Positions 43,190 through 52,526 of a DNA stretch of 64,000 nt are shown here, in pieces. This DNA is from Dietzia alimentaria 72 (GTDB taxonomy: Bacteria; Actinomycetota; Actinomycetes; Mycobacteriales; Mycobacteriaceae): the NCBI RefSeq assembly GCF_000226215.1, contig NZ_AGFF01000031.1, forward strand, positions 17,394 to 81,393, in the 5' to 3' direction. Below the pieces are notes generated by a model. The model was not told where the DNA came from. It did no database searches and saw only the letters and a list, made by a program, of their open reading frames with translations. A program made the position numbers and the translations under genes. Within the stretch, counting starts at the first letter, position 1. Each line of letters starts with the position of its first letter.

Positions 43190-43284
43190 TTTCGTGGCGG
43201 GCCGGGGCGAGTTGCACGGTTGGGAGCCAGACCAGCGACTGCGCGAGCCACCGAATCCGCGACGCCCGTCCACGTGAGCCATGC

Positions 43285-43360
43285 ACCCGCGACACCTATC
43301 GGATTGCGAGGGACCTACGGGATCCCATGGGTGTATTGCAATCGGATGGGTGTCGCGGGA
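43285..43360. repeat. 76-nt imperfect palindrome
   Basis: 38-nt arms with 28 matching positions, including a perfect 11-bp outer stem (CCCGCGACACC / GGTGTCGCGGG). GATTGC and its complement match further in. No T-run on either side. Confidence 0.75.
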
Positions 43361-43474
43361 AGAACAGGGCCCGCCACCACAGAATCAGCGGCCACGCCGG
43401 GCAAGCGACGCCGAGCGCGACAGCCTGACAGGCCCCGTCAGCCGGTTGAGCGACGCCCTGCCGCCCGGCCGCTC

Positions 43475-44299
43475 TCAGCCGAAGACTGTGATGCTTTGCC
43501 GGCTGATCGCCACGAGCTCGCCGTCCGGACGCCAGAGCAACGCGTGCGTGTGCGCGTAGCCGTCGCGGGCCGAGTCGGTGACAGCCGAGTAGGCGAGCTT
43601 TGTGTTGCCCGGGGTCGTTTCAGGGTTGACCTCCGCGATCACCTCGAGCGTCCAGGTGAGGCTGCTGCCCGGAGCGAATCCGTCAAGCATCTGGATGGGA
43701 GCCGGGGGCCACGCGTCAGCCAACACGGCCAGGTGCTCTTCCTGGAACCGCTCAGGGGACTCACGCAACGACGCCCAGCCCGACAGGTCGCCACTCTCGG
43801 CGCCACTGAACGGCAGCTGTCCGCCGACCTGCCGCAGTTCGGCAAACTGGTAGAACTCGGGCGTCAGCTTCTCGATGTAGGGGAACGGCTCGATCTCGTC
43901 GGGATCACCCAGGTCTGGCATGGCCTGCGAGGGCGCGACCGACAGCGCTGACTCACGGTGTTTACCGAAGGCAGCGAGCGCGGTGGCAACGTATTCGCCC
44001 CCCTGCCGCATCGTGGCCTGGCACTGCGTGACGTTGGATCCGATGCGCAGGATCTCGGCGTCGATCTGGACCGGGCCGGTGGCTGCGGGTCCGACGAACG
44101 AGACGGTGAGCGCCCGCAGCGGAGGCACCGTGTTCGGCCTTCCGGTGTCCGCCGCGATCGCGCGGATGCGGCCCTTCATGGCTGCCAGCAACAGTGCCCC
44201 GGTGAGACCACCGTAGATGGCTCTGCCCTGGGTCCAGCCCTGATCTACCTCGACGGTCCCGCCCTTCTCGGCGGCTTCCAACATGCTTGCCAGCGACAT
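43475..44299 (-). CDS. TesB-like acyl-CoA thioesterase family protein
   Basis: 274 residues with two hot-dog-like halves. GRAIYGGLTGALLLAAMKGR and ALTVSFVGPAATGPVQIDAE mark the first, and PPAPIQMLDGFAPGSSLTWT and LAYSAVTDSARDGYAHTHA the second. The pattern is that of the TesB-type thioesterase family, which cleaves acyl-CoA. Cytoplasmic. The ATG at 44299 follows a short gap from the desaturase and is transcribed toward the palindrome region. Substrate unknown. Confidence 0.82.
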   Translation of the reverse strand: MSLASMLEAAEKGGTVEVDQGWTQGRAIYGGLTGALLLAAMKGRIRAIAADTGRPNTVPPLRALTVSFVGPAATGPVQIDAEILRIGSNVTQCQATMRQGGEYVATALAAFGKHRESALSVAPSQAMPDLGDPDEIEPFPYIEKLTPEFYQFAELRQVGGQLPFSGAESGDLSGWASLRESPERFQEEHLAVLADAWPPAPIQMLDGFAPGSSLTWTLEVIAEVNPETTPGNTKLAYSAVTDSARDGYAHTHALLWRPDGELVAISRQSITVFG

Positions 44300-44421
44300 G
44301 CCGACGAGTCTGGCATAGAGCCTGCGCGTCGAAGGCCCCGGCTCACGACTGGCACTGCGTGGTCAGCGGCACCGGCGCACCCCAGGGCTGCTGACGCTGC
44401 AGTATCGGGGGAGTGGCCAGC

Positions 44422-45627
44422 TCAGAGAACCTGCGGGGTGCGCCTCTTGCGAGCCTTTGCCAGCGCGGTGGCCAGTCCGCCGACTCGGGGTCCTCGGGCG
44501 AACATCTTCTCGCTGCGGGTCTCGGGGGCGTCGTCGGCGGTGCGGCGCAGCCAGCGGTCCGGCAGCGAGAGCCGGGCGATGGTGCGCCATGACTGAAAGT
44601 ATTGCTTCCACAACGGGCCGGAGACATACGGGAGGTCGTAGCGGGTGCAGATCTCGCGAACCTTCAGGGAGATCTCCGAGTACCGATTGGACGGCAGGTC
44701 GGGGAACATGTGGTGCTCGATCTGGAACGACAGGTTGCCGGACATGAGGTTCACGATGGGGCCGCCGTCGATATTGGCGCTACCGAGCATCTGCCGGAGG
44801 TACCACTCGGCCTGCGTCTCGGTTTCCACATCTGTAGTAGTGAACTTCTCAGCACCGTCCGGAAAGTGCCCGCAGAAGATCACGGCGTTGGTCCAGATGT
44901 TCCGGATGATGTTGGCAGTGAAGGTGGCCGTGAGCGCCTGGCGTCCGCTCGGGCCCGCGAGCACCGGGAAGAGCACATAGTCTTTCAAGACCTGCTTGCC
45001 CGCCTTCCGGAGGAACGCCTGCGCGGTTCGCTTGTCGGCGGGGGACGCACCTGAACCGGGGAACGCGTCCTGGAAGCGGACGCCCTGCAGACCGATCCCC
45101 CATTCGAAGCCGAGCATGAGCACCGTGTTGACGAGGACGTTCGCGGCGTATTTAGGCTCCCACGGCACGTCGCGGGTCACGCGCAGGACTCCGAACCCGA
45201 CGTCGTCGTCCATCCCGACGATGTTGGTGTACTTGTGGTGCAGGTAGTTGTGGGTGTACTTCCAGTCCGCAGAGCTGCCGACCAGGTCCCACTCCCAGGT
45301 CGTGGAGTGAATTTCGGGATCGTTCATCCAGTCCCACTGCCCGTGCAGGACGTTGTGGCCGATCTCCATATTCTCGAGAATCTTGGCCACGGCCAGGGTT
45401 CCGGCGCCGACCGTCCACACCGTGCGGTTGCGCGCGCCGAAGTACAGCAGCGCGCGGGCGCCGAACTCGAGTCCACGCTGCAGCTTGATGATGTTGTGGA
45501 TGTAGCGGTAGTCGCGCTCACCCCGGGAGTCGACGATATCTGCCCGGATCGCGTCGAGTTCCCGACCGAGCTCGTCGATCTGGTCGGGGGTGAGGTGGGC
45601 GTATTCGCCGACATCGGAGATAGCCAT
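44422..45627 (-). CDS. acyl-CoA desaturase, DesA3-like (copy 2)
   Basis: 401 residues, paralog of the 34.8-kb desaturase. His boxes: GHNVLHGQWDWM, HNYLHHKYTN and QIEHHMFP. Starts MAISDVGEYAHLTPDQ; the end (DAPETRSEKMFARG) is closer to M. tuberculosis DesA3 than copy 1 is. Also membrane-bound di-iron. The unknown gene that is coupled to copy 1 is not present here. A TAGGCT box lies 6 nt before the ATG, so this copy also seems leaderless. Confidence 0.93.
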   Translation of the reverse strand: MAISDVGEYAHLTPDQIDELGRELDAIRADIVDSRGERDYRYIHNIIKLQRGLEFGARALLYFGARNRTVWTVGAGTLAVAKILENMEIGHNVLHGQWDWMNDPEIHSTTWEWDLVGSSADWKYTHNYLHHKYTNIVGMDDDVGFGVLRVTRDVPWEPKYAANVLVNTVLMLGFEWGIGLQGVRFQDAFPGSGASPADKRTAQAFLRKAGKQVLKDYVLFPVLAGPSGRQALTATFTANIIRNIWTNAVIFCGHFPDGAEKFTTTDVETETQAEWYLRQMLGSANIDGGPIVNLMSGNLSFQIEHHMFPDLPSNRYSEISLKVREICTRYDLPYVSGPLWKQYFQSWRTIARLSLPDRWLRRTADDAPETRSEKMFARGPRVGGLATALAKARKRRTPQVL

Positions 45628-45633
45628 ATGTTC

Positions 45634-45639
45634 AGCCTA
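45634..45639 (-). promoter_or_regulatory. -10 box of leaderless desaturase 2
   Basis: TAGGCT on the minus strand ends 6 nt before the ATG at 45627. Confidence 0.55.
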
Positions 45640-45720
45640 GGCTTGTCAGAGTGGTCACGGCCATGCCTAGCGCACCTGGGACCGTGTTTTGGTGACCACA
45701 CTCACGAGATTCGACCCGCA

Positions 45721-46722
45721 TTAGTTGCTCCACGCGCGCCGCAGCACATCGAGTGTTCCGTGGATCCGCTCCTGGGTGGAGCCGATGGGCGCGATCATCA
45801 GCTCATCCGCACCGGCCCGCTGGGCGAAAGCGGTGAGGTACCCGCGGACCGCGGGCCCGTCGCCGACGGCCGTGTTGGAGATCATGTGCAGAATCTGGCG
45901 ACCGCCCGCCGAGTCCATGATCGCGTCGAGTTCGGTGTCGGAGAAGTCCCGACCGCGTCCGGCCATGAGCTTGATGCGCTGACGTCGGTACCACTGCAGA
46001 TCACTTTCCGCGCTCGCCACGTCGTCGTCGGCCACTACGTTCACCGCGGCGATCATGTACGGCTCGGATAGTTGCTCGCTGGGCGTGAAACGTTCGCGGT
46101 ACACGGCGGAGGCCTGCTCGAGCGCATCGGGCGCGAAGTGTGAGGCAAAAGCGTAGGGAAGGCCGTAGGCGGCGGCGAGCTGCGCACCGAACAGCGACGA
46201 TCCGAGGATGTACAGCGGCACCTTGGTCCCGCGACCGGGCACGGCCACGATCCCGCGGGTGCGGGCCGTGTCGGTGGGCGAGTCGCCGAGGAATGCCTGC
46301 AGCTCGCGCACGTCGTCGGGGAATTTCTCGGCGGCGGACGGCTCGCGGCGCAGGGCGCGCAGGGTCTGCGGGTCGGTGCCGGGGGCGCGGCCCAGGCCCA
46401 GGTCGATGCGGCCGGGGTGAAGCTCGGCGAGGGTGCCGAACTGTTCGGCGATCACGATGGGCGAGTGGTTGGGCAGCATCACGCCGCCGGAGCCGAGTCG
46501 AATGGTCGAGGTCTGCGACGCGATGTGCGCCATGAGCACGGCCGGCGCGGACGAGGCGATGGCGGGCATGTTGTGGTGCTCGGAGTACCAGACCCGCTCG
46601 TAACCCAGCGCTTCCGCCTTCTGCGCCAGTGCGACTGATTCCTGCAACCCCTCCCCCACGCTCTGCCCGGGGCGGACGGTGGCGAAGTCGATGACGGACA
46701 GCGGGAGAGGGGAAGTTGCCAT
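45721..46722 (-). CDS. LLM-class flavin-dependent oxidoreductase
   Basis: 333 residues, luciferase-like monooxygenase of the YhbW type. [20 protein letters not shown] near residue 45 and [20 protein letters not shown] are typical, as is [14 protein letters not shown]. Uses reduced FMN (or F420 in some actinobacterial LLM proteins); substrate unknown. ATG at 46722. Divergent from thiM with 70 bp between. Confidence 0.88.
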   Translation of the reverse strand: MATSPLPLSVIDFATVRPGQSVGEGLQESVALAQKAEALGYERVWYSEHHNMPAIASSAPAVLMAHIASQTSTIRLGSGGVMLPNHSPIVIAEQFGTLAELHPGRIDLGLGRAPGTDPQTLRALRREPSAAEKFPDDVRELQAFLGDSPTDTARTRGIVAVPGRGTKVPLYILGSSLFGAQLAAAYGLPYAFASHFAPDALEQASAVYRERFTPSEQLSEPYMIAAVNVVADDDVASAESDLQWYRRQRIKLMAGRGRDFSDTELDAIMDSAGGRQILHMISNTAVGDGPAVRGYLTAFAQRAGADELMIAPIGSTQERIHGTLDVLRRAWSN

Positions 46723-46792
46723 ACCAGGTCCAACCCCGGTGTCGCGGGCCCTATTCCAACGCTCGGGGGCCCGGGGGCGGCACACTGGGGGT

Positions 46793-47653
46793 ATGTCCGA
46801 TTCCACGTTTTCCGGTCTCCCCGCAGGTCCCATCGATATCGCCCGCCTGGTTTCCGCGTTGCGCGAGTCCTCCCCGCTTGTGCACTGTCTGACCAATTCG
46901 GTGGTGCGGCAGGTGACGGCCGATGTTCTCCTCGCAGCCGGTGCTGCGCCCGCGATGGTGGATCACCCGGAGGAGGCCTCCGACTTCGCCGTGATCGCCT
47001 CGGGCGTGCTGATCAATGTGGGCAATCCGACGTCTGAGCAGGTCGAGGGCATGCAGGGTGCCATCGCCTCGGCGCGCGAGCACGGAACACCGTGGGTGTT
47101 GGATCCGGTGGCGGTGGGGGGTCTGACTCTGCGCACCGGCCTGGCAACGCAGTGGCTTGATCAGGGTCCCGCGGCGATCCGGGCCAACGCCTCGGAGATC
47201 GTGGCACTGGCCGGTGCCGGCGAAGGCGGGCGCGGGGTCGACTCCACGGCGACCGTTCCGCAGGCGCTGATCCCCGCCATGGAGCTGTCCGGTCGCACCG
47301 GCGGGACGGTGGCGATCTCGGGCAGGCGGGATTTGATCATCACGCAGTCCGCGTCGGTGACGCGTGCGACCTGGATCGATTCCGGGCACCCGCTGCTGCA
47401 GAAGGTCATCGGCACGGGGTGCGCGCTCGGAGCGTTGACGGCGGCGTATATCGCGGTGGCGCGTTCGGTGGGTCTGCCCGACCATGACGCGGTGGTAGCC
47501 GCGCACGCGCACGTGGGGGCGGCGGGCGAGGCGGCCGGCCGCGTAGCGATGGGGCCGGGGTCCTTCGCCATGGCGTGGCTGGATGCCCTGTACTCGTTGG
47601 AGCCGGCGCAGATCGCACAGCTCGCCCACCTCACCGTGGCCGACACCGAGTGA
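46793..47653 (+). CDS. thiM: hydroxyethylthiazole kinase
   Basis: 286 residues. Phosphorylates the thiazole precursor of thiamine (salvage). Motifs: [37 protein letters not shown] and [15 protein letters not shown] with the catalytic Cys region. ATG at 46793 with a weak GGGGG before it. First gene of a thiM-thiE unit; its stop overlaps thiE. No TPP riboswitch is visible in the 70-bp upstream region. Confidence 0.94.
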   Translation: MSDSTFSGLPAGPIDIARLVSALRESSPLVHCLTNSVVRQVTADVLLAAGAAPAMVDHPEEASDFAVIASGVLINVGNPTSEQVEGMQGAIASAREHGTPWVLDPVAVGGLTLRTGLATQWLDQGPAAIRANASEIVALAGAGEGGRGVDSTATVPQALIPAMELSGRTGGTVAISGRRDLIITQSASVTRATWIDSGHPLLQKVIGTGCALGALTAAYIAVARSVGLPDHDAVVAAHAHVGAAGEAAGRVAMGPGSFAMAWLDALYSLEPAQIAQLAHLTVADTE

Positions 47654-48387
47654 GCCACTCCGCCCGTACAGCGCGCGCCGCGGGCGTGGACTGGCGCCTG
47701 TACCTGGTCACTGATCCCTATCTCGGCGGCGGGCGAGGCGCGGTGCCGGAGGTCGTCCACCAGGCGGTACTGGGCGGTGTGGGCGTGGTCCAGGTGAGGG
47801 ACAAAGAGTGCGACGACGACAAGTTCGCGGCCCACGCCCTGGCCATCCGCGAGGCGGTCGAGAGGGCCGGTGCCACGACCGGCCGTGACGTCCCGGTGTT
47901 CGTCAACGATCGGTTGGACGTCGCGCGCGAACTCGGCCTGCATCTGCATGTCGGGCAGCGGGACGTACCACTGGCGCACGCCCGCGCGGCACTGCCGGAT
48001 CATCTGATGCTCGGGCTGTCGATCGAATCGGACGAGCAGGTGGCGGTGGCTTTAGCGGATCCGACCATGGCTCCCGACGTGATCGGGGTGAGCCCGGTGT
48101 GGTCCACGGCAACCAAGACCGACACGGCGCCCGCACTCGGTCCGGAGGGCGCCGACAGGATCGCGCGCGCCGCGCATTTGGGCCGCGTTCGTGCGGTGGG
48201 CATCGGAGGGATCGGTCCGGGCACCGTCGCCCGGCTCGCGACGACCGAACTGGACGGCGTCTGCGTGGTTTCAGCGATCATGGCGTCTCCGGACCCGCGG
48301 TCGGTGGCCACGGACCTGCTCTCGCGCTGGGAGGCCGCCCGGTCGCAGCCGCTCGATTCGGCTTCATACCAGCGAGAAGACCCGTAG
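47650..48387 (+). CDS. thiE: thiamine-phosphate synthase
   Basis: 245 residues. Joins hydroxymethylpyrimidine diphosphate and hydroxyethylthiazole phosphate. [61 protein letters not shown] and [10 protein letters not shown] match the ThiE barrel. GTG start overlaps thiM by 4 bp (GTGA), so the two salvage enzymes are translationally coupled. Length is slightly above the usual, owing to the N terminus. Confidence 0.93.
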   Translation: MSHSARTARAAGVDWRLYLVTDPYLGGGRGAVPEVVHQAVLGGVGVVQVRDKECDDDKFAAHALAIREAVERAGATTGRDVPVFVNDRLDVARELGLHLHVGQRDVPLAHARAALPDHLMLGLSIESDEQVAVALADPTMAPDVIGVSPVWSTATKTDTAPALGPEGADRIARAAHLGRVRAVGIGGIGPGTVARLATTELDGVCVVSAIMASPDPRSVATDLLSRWEAARSQPLDSASYQREDP

Positions 48388-48390
48388 TTT
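48385..48390 (+). promoter_or_regulatory. -10 box of leaderless VOC gene
   Basis: TAGTTT ends 7 nt before the ATG at 48398; it overlaps the thiE stop codon. Confidence 0.45.
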
Positions 48391-48397
48391 CAACTGT

Positions 48398-48772
48398 ATG
48401 CAGAGAAGAATTCCGCTCGAGATCACGATGATCGAGTTCCCCAGCACGTCCATGTCCGCGACGTCGGAATTCCTTTCGACGGTGTGCGGGTGGGAGCCCA
48501 CCGTGTACGGGCACTCCTTCACCAACCTCTCCGGCGGTGGCATCGACGTGGGAGTACAGGGAGATGCTGACGAGCAGTCGCCTGCGCCGCTGATGACGAT
48601 CCGGGTCCGCCAACTCGACGAGGCCCGGAAGCAGGTCGAGGCCGCGGGCGGCGTCACGACGTTCGGCCCGTTCGACTTCCCCGGTGGCCGGCGCTTCCAC
48701 TTCCGCGAACCCGGCGGCAACGAGATGGCCATGTGGGAGGCCGTGCCGCTGCCCGATCCGCCGGCGGACTAG
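48398..48772 (+). CDS. VOC/glyoxalase family protein
   Basis: 124 residues, one glyoxalase-like unit. Features include ITMIEFPSTSMSATSEFLST, the GWEPTVYGHSFTNL strand and FDFPGGRRFHFREPGGNEMA, the usual PGGNE end motif with a Glu ligand. Substrate unknown. It follows thiE by 10 bp but appears to have its own -10 box. Not enough residues to decide whether metal binding is retained. Confidence 0.8.
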   Translation: MQRRIPLEITMIEFPSTSMSATSEFLSTVCGWEPTVYGHSFTNLSGGGIDVGVQGDADEQSPAPLMTIRVRQLDEARKQVEAAGGVTTFGPFDFPGGRRFHFREPGGNEMAMWEAVPLPDPPAD

Positions 48773-48803
48773 GCCCCCGGCCCCGGAGAAGCTGACGGAA
48801 CCT

Positions 48804-51800
48804 ATGCCCACTGTCCACCAGCCCAGACCGCGCCTGGAGCTCCTGGGCGCCGTACAGGCCACCCTCGACGGGGATCCGCTTCCTGTCCGCGGCCACAAGC
48901 AGCAGGTACTGCTGAGCCGACTGGCCCTGGCCGGAGGCAAGCCGGTCACGGTGGACACGCTCATCGACGACCTGTGGGAGCAGTCCCCTCCGGCCGATGC
49001 CGTGAGCGCCCTACAGGTGCACGTCTCGCGGCTCCGCAGTGCGCTGTCGGTGGAGATCGAGCTGGTCAACGGCTCCGCCTACCGACTCGCGAGCAACCAG
49101 GTCCGCACTGACGTGCAGGAGTTCATCACCCTCTGCGAACAGGCGCGCGCCAGAGCCGAGGCTGGTGAGGCTTCGGCGGCGGTACGTGGATTCGAGCAGG
49201 CTTTCCGGCTCTGGCGGGGACCTGCACTGGGGGAACTGAGCCGCGACAACGCCCTGCGTGCCGCCTCGCTGCGCCTGAACGAGGGGCGCGAGCGGGCGAT
49301 CGACGACTGGGTCGCGGTCTGCCTGGATGCCGGTCGGGCAGAGGAGGTGGTGGACGAACTGCGGTCCACGCTCGACCGCGACCCGCTCCAGGAACATCGG
49401 TGGAGGCAGTTCATCCTCGCGCTCCACCGGTGTGGGCGTCATGGTGACGCGCTGGATGCGCACCGGAGAGCCCGCGAGGTGTTCATCGAGGAGCTCGGGG
49501 TGGAGCCATCGCGGATGCTCAGCGACGTGCACGCGGAACTCCGGCGGCTCGATGCCGCCGACCTGAACAGCACGGATCTCGACAGCACCGCCGTTTCCCC
49601 CGCCGAGCCGCATCCCGTGGCGCGGGAGCCCGCCGACCTCGCCGTGTCCGGGCTGGTCGGCCGTCGCGATGAGTTCGCGATCCTCGCCGAAGCCTGGCGC
49701 GACGCCCACCACGGACTCCACCTGGTGACGATCAGTGGGGAGGCCGGCGTGGGCAAGAGTCGGCTGGCCAGCGAGTTCGCCGCAAGGGCCTCAGCCGCGG
49801 GCGGGACGGTCCTCACCGGGCGCTGCGATCCGGCCATCGGATCACCCTTCCAACCCTTCGCCCAGATCCTGGCCGCACACTTCGCCGAGGACGTGTCCCA
49901 GACCGACGCGGCTGCGCTCAACCCGCGACTGGTTCGGCACCTGCCCGGCCTGGCGCGCGTGGCGCCGGAACTGGTGAGCGTCTTTTCTCCAGTCACCCGC
50001 CACGCCACCTCCCCGCCGGCCGAGGACCGCGGCCACGGCGCCTACGAGTCGGTCGCGGCATGGCTGTCGGTGATCTCCGGGCCCGCGCCGGTACTGCTCG
50101 TGGTGGACGACCTGCACTGGGCCGACGCCGAGACCCTCCACCTGCTCCGTCACATCCTCCACAGTCCGCGACCGATCCGCGCTCTGCTCGTGGTTGCTCT
50201 GCGGGACCGCCAGGTCAGCAGCGCACCGATCGCAGATTCGATTGCTCACACCCTGTTCCCCGAGTTGCTCCGGCAGTCAGAGACAGTCAGTCACCTACCG
50301 CTGCGGCGGCTAAACCGAGACGAGACCGCGACTCTGCTCGCCCGCGAATCCGTTGATCGCGATCCGCCGCCCGGATCGGTCATCGAGCAGGTCCGGGCGG
50401 CCTCGGGTGGAAACCCGCTGTTCATCGTGGAATTGGCCCGACAGTGGCGCACGTCGCCGTCGCCGTCGTCCTCGTCGCCGCCGGGGACTGCGACGGTCAC
50501 GCCGGGACTGCGGCACGTGATCGGGAGCCGGGTGGACGCCCTGCCGCGCCGCACACGCACGTTCCTGAGGTGGGCGTCCGTGGTGGGTGCGGAGTTCGAC
50601 GTGGCGATCTTGACGGTACTCGCTCATCGCGCCGGTGGCGGGCCGGGAGGGTGGAGCGACGACGATACGGCGAACATCGAGGCGGAGATCGCCGTGACGA
50701 CCGCCGACGCGGTCCACGCGCAACTGATCGAGCCGATCGGCGGCGTCGGCCGGTTCACCTTCAGCCACCAGATCGTCCGAACGACGCTATACGAGTCCCT
50801 ACCTTTCGCCGAACGTTCCGCGCTGCACGGTCTGATCGCGGACACGCTCGAGAACACCCGCGTGCAGGACGCCCCCATGCAGCACCACGTGCTGGCGCAC
50901 CACCTGCGCAGATCCGACCTGCCGGACGGGCAGACCAGAGCCGCCCGTCACCTACTGGCGGCCGGCCGGGACGCGCTGGAGCGGGGCGCGTCGACCAATG
51001 CGCTCCATCTGTTGCAGGATGCGCTGCAACTGCCGATCGAGGATCCCGAGTTGTGCTGCGACCTGCTCATCAACCTGGGCACGGCGCAGTCCCGGACAGG
51101 GCGGTCCGATCACCGCCAGACGCTTCTCGACGCTGCCGAGCTCGCCCACCGGCTGGCGGACCGGGACCGGGTCATCGCGGCGGTCCTCGCCAACAGTCGG
51201 GGCTGGTTCTCCGACGCGGCCACGATCGACCACGAGCGGGTAGCCGGCATCGAGACCGCGCTCGCGATGTGCGGCCCCACGGACTCGCCTGCCCGGGCAC
51301 CGCTGCTGGCGGCCTGGGCCACGGAGAACACCCGCGACCCTGGCGTCCGCGCGGAGGTCCTGGCGGCCAGCGCAGAGTCGCTCCGGCTGGCCGAGGAACT
51401 AGGAGATCATTCCATCCTCGCCCTGTCTCTCGATCGTCGGTACACCGTGCTCTACGCCCTGTTCGAACAGCCCGCGGAGTGTCTGCGCCTGGCCGAACGC
51501 CTCATGGACCTGTCCCGCATCAGCGGCGACAAGGCGACGCGTCTCTCGGCCTCGATCTGCCTCGCGCAGGCCAGCATGCGCTTCGGCGGGTTCCACGTGG
51601 CCGACCGCTACCTCCAGCAGGCCGCCCAGCTCGCCGAGGTTCTCGAACGACCGGCGCACCGGTGGCTGGTGGCGGGGTGGCTGGCGTCGCGAACGGCAAT
51701 GCGTGGGCAGGTCGACCGGGCCGAGGTGCTGATGCGCGAGAACCTGGAGCTCGGTCTGCAAAGCGATCAGGGAGACGCCCTCACCTGGTTCACCGGCCAG

Positions 51801-52289
51801 CTGTTCACAATCCGTCTGCTCCAGGGCCGGCTCCCGGAGATGTTGGACGACGTCACCGATCAGGTGGCCGCGGCCGCTGAGGCGATACCGGCATGGCGGG
51901 CCGCGATGGCTGTGGTGCTCGCAAACACGGGCGGCCGCCGTGACGCGGAAGCCGTACTCGAGGAGCTGGCAGTGGACTCGTTCGCCGCCCTGCCGCGGGA
52001 CATCGTGTGGCTTAATGGCATGTCGTACCTGGCCATGGTGTGCGAGACGCTCAAACGGCCGGACATCGCCGAGAGCCTCTACAGGGCCCTCGCGCCGTAC
52101 AGCGGGATGATGGCAACCAACGGCACCATCGACTCTGGGCCGGTAGACCTCCGACTCGGAGCGCTGGCACGAGTGACCGGGAATTCCACTCTGGCGCGCC
52201 AGCATCTCCGCTCCGCCGAATTGATGTGCCGCAGGATCGACGCGCGCGTCTGGGCTGATCAGGCGTCCCGCCTCATCGCTGCGCTCTGA
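48804..52289 (+). CDS. BTAD/AAA+ giant transcriptional regulator (SARP-like)
   Basis: 1161 residues. An N-terminal winged-helix DNA-binding region (about 1-95: LELLGAVQATLDGDPLPVRG, LIDDLWEQSPP, LQVHVSRLRSAL), a bacterial transcriptional activation domain (about 100-245: VQEFITLCEQ, GRAEEVVDELRSTL-like, EELGVEPS), then an AAA ATPase with Walker A SGEAGVGKSRLASEF and Walker B LLVVDDLHWADAE. The remainder (about 600-1161) is TPR-like helical repeats. A C-terminal LuxR HTH is not present. Likely activates genes in response to a signal sensed by the helical part. Unusual target candidates are the neighbouring small ORF and membrane gene. Confidence 0.9.
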   Translation: MPTVHQPRPRLELLGAVQATLDGDPLPVRGHKQQVLLSRLALAGGKPVTVDTLIDDLWEQSPPADAVSALQVHVSRLRSALSVEIELVNGSAYRLASNQVRTDVQEFITLCEQARARAEAGEASAAVRGFEQAFRLWRGPALGELSRDNALRAASLRLNEGRERAIDDWVAVCLDAGRAEEVVDELRSTLDRDPLQEHRWRQFILALHRCGRHGDALDAHRRAREVFIEELGVEPSRMLSDVHAELRRLDAADLNSTDLDSTAVSPAEPHPVAREPADLAVSGLVGRRDEFAILAEAWRDAHHGLHLVTISGEAGVGKSRLASEFAARASAAGGTVLTGRCDPAIGSPFQPFAQILAAHFAEDVSQTDAAALNPRLVRHLPGLARVAPELVSVFSPVTRHATSPPAEDRGHGAYESVAAWLSVISGPAPVLLVVDDLHWADAETLHLLRHILHSPRPIRALLVVALRDRQVSSAPIADSIAHTLFPELLRQSETVSHLPLRRLNRDETATLLARESVDRDPPPGSVIEQVRAASGGNPLFIVELARQWRTSPSPSSSSPPGTATVTPGLRHVIGSRVDALPRRTRTFLRWASVVGAEFDVAILTVLAHRAGGGPGGWSDDDTANIEAEIAVTTADAVHAQLIEPIGGVGRFTFSHQIVRTTLYESLPFAERSALHGLIADTLENTRVQDAPMQHHVLAHHLRRSDLPDGQTRAARHLLAAGRDALERGASTNALHLLQDALQLPIEDPELCCDLLINLGTAQSRTGRSDHRQTLLDAAELAHRLADRDRVIAAVLANSRGWFSDAATIDHERVAGIETALAMCGPTDSPARAPLLAAWATENTRDPGVRAEVLAASAESLRLAEELGDHSILALSLDRRYTVLYALFEQPAECLRLAERLMDLSRISGDKATRLSASICLAQASMRFGGFHVADRYLQQAAQLAEVLERPAHRWLVAGWLASRTAMRGQVDRAEVLMRENLELGLQSDQGDALTWFTGQLFTIRLLQGRLPEMLDDVTDQVAAAAEAIPAWRAAMAVVLANTGGRRDAEAVLEELAVDSFAALPRDIVWLNGMSYLAMVCETLKRPDIAESLYRALAPYSGMMATNGTIDSGPVDLRLGALARVTGNSTLARQHLRSAELMCRRIDARVWADQASRLIAAL

Positions 52290-52322
52290 CATGCGCCCGC
52301 TCGAGCGTCGTTGCCGACCGGG

Positions 52323-52457
52323 TCACAGGCCGAGTTCACCGAAGAAGATCATCAGGCCGTAGAACATGTCGGCCATCGGTTCCATTGCGGTGCCGATCAC
52401 CATTTCTATCGAGAGTGCGAGTGGGCCGGTCACGGGACCGAGCATTGAGGGATCCAT
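52323..52457 (-). CDS. small acidic hydrophobic ORF, 44 aa
   Basis: ATG at 52457 with AAGGGGA 6 nt upstream (52464-52470 on the plus strand). The 44-residue product has five acidic residues (D2, E18, E26, D30, E41), no Lys or Arg at all, seven Met, and a hydrophobic end (ADMFYGLMIFFGELGL). No signal peptide. It is 69 bp downstream of the DUF5684-like gene on the same strand and convergent with the BTAD regulator gene. Composition resembles the small, acidic, signal-less channel peptides of Corynebacterium (PorA type). This link is inference only; no motif proves it. Confidence 0.55.
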   Translation of the reverse strand: MDPSMLGPVTGPLALSIEMVIGTAMEPMADMFYGLMIFFGELGL

Positions 52458-52526
52458 CGGTATTCCCCTTTCTGATCTGTAACTCTGACGTTATGGGGTT
52501 AGCGGTGTAAGGCGGTTAGTTCGCGG

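Larger units (their letters stand above)
43063..43474. other. intergenic region with two large hairpins
   Basis: 412 bp between the convergent helicase and thioesterase genes. It contains a terminator-like hairpin (43127-43189) and a 76-nt palindrome (43285-43360). No convincing gene. Confidence 0.6.

Noticed and set aside
46723..46792. TPP riboswitch before thiM
   Set aside because: Only 70 bp between divergent starts and no CUGAGA/ACCUGA-type elements are seen.
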